DNA from: Burkholderia sp. IMCC1007
Lineage (GTDB): Bacteria; Pseudomonadota; Gammaproteobacteria; Burkholderiales; Burkholderiaceae
Reading direction: 5' to 3'
Assembly: GCF_027257875.1 (NCBI RefSeq)
Contig: NZ_JAPVQY010000012.1
Location: forward strand, 1-64,000
Length of the DNA: 64,000 nt
Shown here: one piece after another, positions 59,019 through 64,000 of the stretch
Position numbering within the stretch: position 1 is the stretch's first letter
How the letters are laid out: each line of letters starts with the position of its first letter
Translations under genes and position numbers: made by a program
The notes under the pieces: generated by a model
Database searches by the model: none
The model's input: only the letters and a program-made list of their open reading frames with translations
Told to the model about the DNA's origin: nothing

Positions 59019-59642
59019 ATGCAAGAAACGACCACCTCGGCTGCCGACGATACCGGCATCAACGAACGCATCGCTCGTCGCGTGCGCGACCTGCGCACGT
59101 TGAGAGGCTACACGCTCGATGCGCTCGCCGCGCGCTCCGGCGTCAGTCGTTCGATGATCTCGCTCATCGAGCGTGCGTCGGCCAGCCCGACGGCCGTCGT
59201 GCTCGACAAGCTCGCCGCGGGCCTCGGCGTGTCATTGGCCGGGCTGTTCGGCGGCGATCGCGACGATGCGCGCGCGCAACCGCTGGTGCGGCGCGCGCAG
59301 CAGACGGAATGGCGCGATCCGGCGTCCGGTTATGTGCGGCGCAATGTGTCCCCGCCCGGCTGGCCGTCGCCGATTCAGCTCGTCGAGGTCGATTTCCCGG
59401 CCGGTGCACGTGTCGCATACGATAGCGGCGGACGCGAAAGCGCGCTGCATCAGCAGGTTTGGGTCGTCCACGGGCGCGTCGACGTCACGTTCGGCGATCA
59501 GCTTCACGAACTTCACGAAGGCGACTGCCTGGCCATGCGGCTCGATCAGCCGCTGATTTTCAGTAATCCGTCGTCGCAGGCCGCGCGCTATGTCGTCGCG
59601 ATCTGCGATGTATCCGCCGCCACCGGCGTGCGGAACGTGTAA
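59019..59642 (+). CDS. XRE-cupin transcriptional regulator
   Basis: A 207-residue regulator: N-terminal XRE helix-turn-helix (RIARRVRDLRTLRGYTLDALAARSGVSRSMISLIERASASP) and a C-terminal cupin sensor (WVVHGRVDVTFGDQLHELHEGDCLAMRLDQP). It belongs to the group that controls amino acid or antibiotic-acetylation genes. ATG 59019 is chosen; a TTG at 58980 would add 13 residues. There is no clear ribosome site, and a possible TTGACA (58980-58985) with AAAATA about 19 bp later would start transcription almost at the ATG. A GNAT gene follows 39 nt after its stop and is probably its target. Confidence 0.9.
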   Translation: MQETTTSAADDTGINERIARRVRDLRTLRGYTLDALAARSGVSRSMISLIERASASPTAVVLDKLAAGLGVSLAGLFGGDRDDARAQPLVRRAQQTEWRDPASGYVRRNVSPPGWPSPIQLVEVDFPAGARVAYDSGGRESALHQQVWVVHGRVDVTFGDQLHELHEGDCLAMRLDQPLIFSNPSSQAARYVVAICDVSAATGVRNV

Positions 59643-59681
59643 TCCGTCATTCGTTCAAAGCCGCCAGGCGCAGGAGCCCGT

Positions 59682-60230
59682 ATGAATTCCCCGAAACAGC
59701 GCGACGACGTGCGCCTGATCGATTGCAGCGAAGCCGAGCATGCAGCCGCCATCCTCGAGATCCTCAACGACGCGATCGTGAACTCGACCGCGCTGTACGA
59801 CTACCAGCCGCGCCCGCCGGAAGCGATGGTCACGTGGTTCGCGACGAAGCGTGCGGGCGGTTTTCCGGTCGTCGGTGCGGTGGATGAAGCCGGCACGCTG
59901 GTCGGCTTCGCGAGCTGGGGCACGTTCCGTGCGTTCCCGGCGTTCAAGTACACGGTCGAACACAGCGTCTACGTGCATCGCGACCATCGCGGCCGCGGGC
60001 TCGGCGAGTTTCTGCTGCGCGAGTTGATCCGCCGCGCGCGCGAAGCGGGCGTGCACGTGCTGGTCGGCTGTATCGACGCGACCAACGGCGGCAGCGTCGC
60101 GCTGCATACGCGGCTCGGCTTCGTGCACTCGGGCACGATCACCGAAGCGGGATTCAAGTTCGGCCGCTGGCTCGATGCGGCGTTCTACCAGCTCAGGCTC
60201 GAAACGCCGGCGCAGCCGGTGGATGGGTGA
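59682..60230 (+). CDS. GNAT acetyltransferase (phosphinothricin-acetyltransferase-like)
   Basis: A 182-residue PAT/YwnH-type N-acetyltransferase. Marks: ILNDAIVNSTALYDYQPRPPEAM, EHSVYVHRDHRGRGLGEFLLRELIRRA (acetyl-CoA loop RxxGxG) and TNGGSVALHTRLGFVHSGTI. GGAG lies five bases before the ATG. Paired with the XRE-cupin regulator. Relatives acetylate phosphinothricin, methionine sulfoximine or amino acid analogues; the natural substrate is unknown. Confidence 0.92.
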   Translation: MNSPKQRDDVRLIDCSEAEHAAAILEILNDAIVNSTALYDYQPRPPEAMVTWFATKRAGGFPVVGAVDEAGTLVGFASWGTFRAFPAFKYTVEHSVYVHRDHRGRGLGEFLLRELIRRAREAGVHVLVGCIDATNGGSVALHTRLGFVHSGTITEAGFKFGRWLDAAFYQLRLETPAQPVDG

Positions 60231-60360
60231 ACGGCAGCACCTCTTCGGCTCGTTCATGATGACGCGGGCGGCGTTGAAGAGTCGCCGCAGCGCCGCTCTC
60301 CGGCAGCGACGGCGCCGCCGCCACAAATGAGCAACAAGGATGGGCATCTGCGCGCAGAAA

Positions 60361-60396
60361 AAAGAAAAGCCCCGTCGAAGCGGGGCTTTTCTTTTC
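60361..60396. terminator. Intrinsic terminator between GNAT and tRNA-Cys
   Basis: AAAAGCCCCG/CGGGGCTTTT with a six-base loop and A-rich and T-rich flanks. It can end both the GNAT transcript and the leftward tRNA transcript. Confidence 0.92.
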
Positions 60397-60400
60397 TTGC

Positions 60401-60474
60401 TGGAGGCGCGAGCCGGAGTCGAACCGGCCTAAACGGCTTTGCAGGCCGCTGCATAACCGCTTTGCTATCGCGCC
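60401..60474 (-). tRNA. tRNA-Cys (GCA)
   Basis: A 74-nt cloverleaf read on the minus strand, with GCA anticodon, U73 discriminator and encoded CCA (60401-60403). The acceptor GGCGCGA pairs with TCGCGCC, and the T-arm has GGTTCGACTCC. It is the distal member of a uvrC-pgsA-tRNA cluster, as cysT is in E. coli (glyW-cysT-leuZ); no leuZ follows here. Confidence 0.96.
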
Positions 60475-60540
60475 AAAAGCGGACTGTCCGGATGCCATGA
60501 AGACAACTGACAGATTTTTTATTCGAGGACCATCAGTCCA

Positions 60541-60568
60541 TCAAATAAAAAGGGAAGCCTGGCTTCCC
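60541..60568 (-). terminator. Terminator-like hairpin between tRNA-Gly and tRNA-Cys
   Basis: Read leftward: GGGAAGC, CAG loop, GCTTCCC, then TTTTTATTTGA. This should end much of the glycine tRNA transcript before tRNA-Cys. Confidence 0.7.
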
Positions 60569-60575
60569 CATTACC

Positions 60576-60651
60576 TGGAGCGGGAGACGAGTCTCGAACT
60601 CGCGACCTCAACCTTGGCAAGGTTGCGCTCTACCAACTGAGCTACTCCCGC
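60576..60651 (-). tRNA. tRNA-Gly (GCC), copy 3 of 3 in transcript order
   Basis: 76 nt with encoded CCA (60576-60578), acceptor GCGGGAG pairing with CTCCCGC and anticodon GCC (ACCTTGCCAAGGT arm). It is identical to the two copies to its right. Confidence 0.97.
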
Positions 60652-60701
60652 ATTGTCCTGCACATGCAGCGTCTTGCCGTACAACACGCTGCCAGAAAAT
60701 C

Positions 60702-60777
60702 TGGAGCGGGAGACGAGTCTCGAACTCGCGACCTCAACCTTGGCAAGGTTGCGCTCTACCAACTGAGCTACTCCCGC
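60702..60777 (-). tRNA. tRNA-Gly (GCC), copy 2 of 3
   Basis: 76 nt, same sequence as its neighbours. The spacer to the next copy (about 50 nt) is also nearly identical between copies, which shows tandem duplication of a ~126-128 bp unit. Confidence 0.97.
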
Positions 60778-60829
60778 ATGTGTCCTGCATCTGCAGCGCT
60801 TTGCCGTACAACACGCTGCCAGAAAAATC

Positions 60830-60905
60830 TGGAGCGGGAGACGAGTCTCGAACTCGCGACCTCAACCTTGGCAAGGTTGCGCTCTACCAACTGAGCTACT
60901 CCCGC
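60830..60905 (-). tRNA. tRNA-Gly (GCC), copy 1 of 3
   Basis: 76 nt, first of three in transcription order, ~145 bp downstream of the pgsA stop. It probably shares a transcript with pgsA, as glyW does with uvrC-pgsA in E. coli. Confidence 0.97.
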
Positions 60906-61050
60906 GTATTGCTGCGCTACTGCTTCCCCGTCACACACTTACTTCGTCGTGCAGCGGAGAAGCGAGATTATGTCGAAGGCACATTCGTGTGTCAAGGGCT
61001 TTTCCAGCCCTTTTTCCAAAAACCTGCGCGATCGACCGTATGCACCCGGC

Positions 61051-61638
61051 TCACGCGCCGCCGCGCTCGCGGATCTGCGGCCATGCGAGCTTCATGTAGT
61101 ACAGCATCGACCAGATCGTCAGCACCGCCGCGAGATACATCAGCCATTCGCCCCACACGCGCGTGTCGATCGTCGCGATGCCGAGCGGCAGCGGGCCGTA
61201 GTAAAGCAGCATCGGGATCGCGACCATCTGGCATGCGGTCTTGAATTTGCCGAGCTGATTCACCGCGACGCTCTTCGACGCGCCGATCTGTGCCATCCAC
61301 TCGCGCAACGCGGAGATCGCGATCTCGCGCCCGACGATCACCAACGCAATCGCCGCGTCGACCCGCGAAATCTGCACGAGGATCAGGAGCGCCGCCGTCA
61401 CCATCAGCTTGTCCGCGACCGGATCGAGGAATGCGCCGAACGACGACGTCTGGTTCCACTTGCGGGCGAGATACCCGTCGAACCAGTCGGTCAACGCGGC
61501 GAGAATGAAGATCGCCGCCGCCGCGATATTGCGGTGCGCGCCGCCCATCACCGTGTCCGGCAGATAGAACACGCCGACGACGAGCGGGATCAGCACGATC
61601 CGGACCCACGTCAGGAAAATCGGGAAATTGAACGGCAT
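61051..61638 (-). CDS. pgsA: Phosphatidylglycerophosphate synthase
   Basis: Inner-membrane enzyme joining CDP-diacylglycerol and glycerol-3-phosphate in phosphatidylglycerol synthesis. It has 195 residues with several TM helices. The CDP-alcohol phosphotransferase motif D-x2-DG-x2-AR-x8-G-x3-D-x3-D is complete in DWFDGYLARKWNQTSSFGAF and the following LDPVADK. ATG 61638 begins the first helix (PFNFPIFLTWVRIVLIPLV). It lies ~100 nt after uvrC on the same strand. Confidence 0.95.
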   Translation of the reverse strand: MPFNFPIFLTWVRIVLIPLVVGVFYLPDTVMGGAHRNIAAAAIFILAALTDWFDGYLARKWNQTSSFGAFLDPVADKLMVTAALLILVQISRVDAAIALVIVGREIAISALREWMAQIGASKSVAVNQLGKFKTACQMVAIPMLLYYGPLPLGIATIDTRVWGEWLMYLAAVLTIWSMLYYMKLAWPQIRERGGA

Positions 61639-61736
61639 GGCATGCGGGTCAGTAAAGGATTCGCAATTGTGCCGTGTCGACCGGCCTGCCACAAGAACGC
61701 GAAAACGCGCGCGGAGGCGACCGGCCGCACGGCCTG

Positions 61737-63818
61737 TCAGTGAAGCTGCTTGTAGATCTGCTCGGCCAGTGCATGCGAGATGCCGTCGACGCTCGCCAGC
61801 TCCTCGACGCTCGCCGCAACGACGCCGCGCAGCCCGCCGAACCGCGCGAGCAGCCGCTGCCGACGTTTCGCGCCGACCCCTTCGAGTTCCTCGAGCCGCG
61901 ACGTCTGGCGCGCCTTCGCCCGCTTCGCACGCATCCCGGTGATCGCGAAACGGTGCGCCTCGTCGCGGATCTGCGCGACGAGCATCAGCGCGGCGCTCTC
62001 CTTGCCGAGTTCGAGCGGCGTACGGCCATCCGCGAATACGAGCGTCTCGAGGCCGACCTTGCGTCCCTCGCCTTTCGCGACGCCGACCAGCATCGACGTG
62101 TCGAGCCCGAGCTCCGTGAACACCTGGCGGGCGATCTCGACTTGACCCTTCCCGCCGTCGATCAGCACGATGTTCGGCAGCAGGCTCGATGCCTCGGCCT
62201 GGCGCGTCGCTTCGCCGTCGATGCCGGCCGCGTCGTCGGCCGCCGCGGCCTGTGCCGCCTGCTCGACCATCTTCTCGTAGCGGCGCGTGAGCACCTGCCG
62301 CATCGCCGCGTAATCGTCGCCCGGCGTGATGCCGGTGATGTTGTAGCGACGGTACTCGCCCGACTGCATCTTGTGATGGTGGTACACGACACACGACGCC
62401 TGCGTTGCCTCGCCCATCGTATGGCTGATGTCGAAACACTCGATCCGCAGCGTCGCGAGATCGTCGCTTTCGAAGCTGAGGGTCTCCGCGAGCGCACGCG
62501 TACGCGCCTGTTGCGAACCCTGCTCGGACAGCAGGCGCGCGAGCGCGAGCCGCGCGTTCTGTTCGGCCATCGACAGCCACGCGCGCCGCTGCCCCTGCGG
62601 CTGCCGCACCATCGATACCTTGTGGCCGGCCTGCTCGGACAGCAGCTCGAGCAGATCGCGGCTCGCGGGCGCATGGCTGACGACCAGCACGGGCGGCACG
62701 CGATTGCCGAGATAGTGCTGCGCGATGAACGCATCGAGCACCTCGGCCTCCACCGACGGCCCCGCGCCGCGCGTGCCGGCCGCCTCTTCCACCTCTTCCG
62801 CCTCTTCCGCCTCTTCCGCCTCTTCCGCCGCTCCCTCTGCTACCTCGACCGTCGCTTCTTCCGCCGGCACCCCGGCCGCGTCCACCAGCGCGTCGGTGTC
62901 GTCGCCGAGGCCGCCTTCGGCAAGCGTCAGCGCACTTTCGACGTGCGTCGGGAAATAAGCCTTGTCGCCGAGATGCCGCCCGCCGCGCACCATCGCGAGG
63001 TTCACGCACACGCGCCCGCCCAGCGCGACGACCGCGAGGATGTCGACGTCGCTGTCGCTGCCGACCTCGATCGCCTGCTGGTGCAGCACCGTCGCGAGCG
63101 AACTCATCTGGTTGCGCACGGCCGCCGCCTGCTCGAATTTCAGCTCGCCCGCGAACGCGTGCATCTTCTGCTCGAGCTCCTTCATCACTTCGGACTGCCG
63201 GCCGAGCAGGAAGCGCGCGGCGTTGGACACGTCGATCGCGTAGTCGTCTGCCGAGATCGCGCCGACGCACGGCGCCGTGCAGCGCCCGATCTGGTGCAGC
63301 AGGCACGGCCGCGTGCGGTTGTTGAACACCGAATCCTCGCAGGTGCGCAACTGGAACACGCGCTGCAGGATCTGGATGCTCTCGCGCACGGCCCACGCGC
63401 TCGGGAACGGCCCGAAATACTGGTTCTGCTTGTCGACCGAGCCGCGGTAGTACGCCATGCGCGGGAAACGGTGCGCGGTGAGCTTCAGGTACGGATACGA
63501 CTTGTCGTCGCGAAACAGGATGTTGTAACGCGGCGCGAGCGCCTTGATCAGGTTGTTCTCGAGCAGCAGCGCCTCGGCCTCCGAGCGCGTGACGGTCGTC
63601 TCGATGCGCGCGATGCGCGTGACCATCATCGCGATGCGCGGCGACAACTGCGTCTTGGTGAAATAGCTCGATACGCGCTTCTTCAGGTCGCGCGCCTTGC
63701 CGACGTAGAGCACGGCGCCCGCTGCGTCGTAGTAACGGTAGACGCCCGGCATGTGCGGCAATTGCGCGAGGATCTTCTTCGGTTCGAACGGAATGTCGGC
63801 GGCTTCTGGGGATGTCAT
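61737..63818 (-). CDS. uvrC: UvrABC excision nuclease subunit C
   Basis: Makes both incisions in nucleotide excision repair. It has 693 residues: GIY-YIG nuclease (~20-105; [21 protein letters not shown]), UVR (~205-240), UvrC/RNase H-like domain ([29 protein letters not shown]) and a C-terminal HhH pair ([22 protein letters not shown]). An acidic linker at about residues 325-350 contains a 9-bp repeat-derived AEE run not usual for UvrC. ATG 63818 is used; family similarity starts near [17 protein letters not shown]. It is followed by pgsA and divergent from earP. Confidence 0.95.
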   Translation of the reverse strand: MTSPEAADIPFEPKKILAQLPHMPGVYRYYDAAGAVLYVGKARDLKKRVSSYFTKTQLSPRIAMMVTRIARIETTVTRSEAEALLLENNLIKALAPRYNILFRDDKSYPYLKLTAHRFPRMAYYRGSVDKQNQYFGPFPSAWAVRESIQILQRVFQLRTCEDSVFNNRTRPCLLHQIGRCTAPCVGAISADDYAIDVSNAARFLLGRQSEVMKELEQKMHAFAGELKFEQAAAVRNQMSSLATVLHQQAIEVGSDSDVDILAVVALGGRVCVNLAMVRGGRHLGDKAYFPTHVESALTLAEGGLGDDTDALVDAAGVPAEEATVEVAEGAAEEAEEAEEAEEVEEAAGTRGAGPSVEAEVLDAFIAQHYLGNRVPPVLVVSHAPASRDLLELLSEQAGHKVSMVRQPQGQRRAWLSMAEQNARLALARLLSEQGSQQARTRALAETLSFESDDLATLRIECFDISHTMGEATQASCVVYHHHKMQSGEYRRYNITGITPGDDYAAMRQVLTRRYEKMVEQAAQAAAADDAAGIDGEATRQAEASSLLPNIVLIDGGKGQVEIARQVFTELGLDTSMLVGVAKGEGRKVGLETLVFADGRTPLELGKESAALMLVAQIRDEAHRFAITGMRAKRAKARQTSRLEELEGVGAKRRQRLLARFGGLRGVVAASVEELASVDGISHALAEQIYKQLH
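62783..62827. repeat. 9-bp tandem repeat inside uvrC
   Basis: Five copies of CCTCTTCCG (the first ends in A) encode repeated Glu-Glu-Ala on the uvrC strand. As the unit is a multiple of three, copy change keeps the frame. Confidence 0.93.
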
Positions 63819-63894
63819 GCGTGATCCCGGCACCTTGTGGCGCGGAACGGGTCCATTAGAATCGCCAGTTTAGAGCATTCACGGGCCCGCTTCG

Positions 63895-64000
63895 ATGCCC
63901 CGCACCACCCCTGCCTCTCCTTCGCCGCTCGCGCCCGACGAGCCGGTCGCATGCGACCTCTTCTGCACCGTGATCGACAACTTCGGCGACATCGGCGTGT
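63895..64000 (+). CDS. earP: EF-P arginine rhamnosyltransferase EarP, 3' end missing
   Basis: Only the first 35 codons are visible. After a Pro/Ser/Ala-rich start, residues ~20-35 read CDLFCTVIDNFGDIGV, the N-terminal strand and Asp-rich loop of EarP, which adds rhamnose to Arg32 of elongation factor P using dTDP-rhamnose. The conserved first Asp (catalytic, Asn-Phe-Gly-Asp segment) is included. efp normally follows in Burkholderia, outside this window. Confidence 0.85.
   Translation, partial: MPRTTPASPSPLAPDEPVACDLFCTVIDNFGDIGV

Noticed and set aside
61051..63396. Long minus-strand open frame spanning pgsA and most of uvrC
   Set aside because: Only the last ~195 residues are real (PgsA). 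The part overlapping uvrC is out of frame with the conserved UvrC protein.

Overview
The window is high-GC (roughly two-thirds G+C) chromosomal DNA from a betaproteobacterium. Gene content points to Burkholderia sensu lato, most likely the B. cepacia complex. The indicators are a hopanoid tail-modification cluster (hpnIJKL), a two-subunit arginine succinyltransferase inside a full ast operon, an AraC-type ArgR, the conserved uvrC-pgsA-tRNA(Gly/Cys) block next to earP, and a paired MdtB/MdtC-type RND pump. Almost all of it reads as ordinary core chromosome. No prophage, integrase, transposase, rRNA or CRISPR array was seen. The species call is inference from family knowledge; no database was searched.

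Layout, left to right. (1) 1-7666: the 3' part of an RND adaptor gene and two RND pump genes (mdtABC-type), followed by a relic of an IclR-type regulator. (2) 8082-15219: a VOC/glyoxalase-fold protein, a NYN-LOTUS putative RNA-binding protein with a histone-like tail, an SDR protein, a periplasmic peroxiredoxin, and a two-gene signalling unit (degenerate-GGDEF/EAL plus HDOD). (3) 15323-27987: arginine uptake and catabolism. It has a solute-binding protein (argT), the ast operon astC-aruF-astA-astD-astB-astE, a 296-bp inverted repeat pair, and an hisQ-hisM-hisP-argR operon. (4) 28387-28963: a BrnT/BrnA toxin-antitoxin pair. (5) 28967-34331: a lipoprotein and the hpnI-J-K-L hopanoid genes. (6) 34971-42146: a luciferase-like monooxygenase, a secreted alpha/beta hydrolase, pdxY, a tandem repeat tract, a Tat-exported phospholipase C and a branched-chain amino acid binding protein. 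(7) 42377-44913: a FadR-type regulator divergent from glucarate dehydratase, with a readable promoter and operator. (8) 45071-52287: two membrane proteins, a GT4 glycosyltransferase, an ABC exporter and otsBA. (9) 52569-54545: a SCO/PCuAC/CtaG-type copper delivery operon. (10) 54565-60230: GNAT, pirin with divergent LysR, fRMsr, a ParD-like/Map pair, and an XRE-cupin regulator with GNAT. (11) 60401-63818: tRNA-Cys, three tandem tRNA-Gly, pgsA and uvrC, with earP entering at the right edge.

How parts work together. hisQMP with argT imports basic amino acids, ArgR should sense arginine, and the ast enzymes convert arginine to glutamate and succinate. In Pseudomonas the binding-protein gene heads the transporter operon; here it sits beyond astE. 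hpnI, K and J act in sequence to build the cyclitol ether head group on bacteriohopanetetrol. The copper operon feeds CuA assembly of cytochrome oxidase.

I did not find a clearly undescribed multi-gene system. The features most worth a second look are the translationally coupled ParD-like/methionine aminopeptidase pair, the long inverted repeat between astC and argR, a short repeat that inserts the same peptide in frame into two unrelated ast enzymes, an 18-bp perfect palindrome between pirin and its divergent LysR gene, and the NYN-LOTUS protein with its low-complexity tail.
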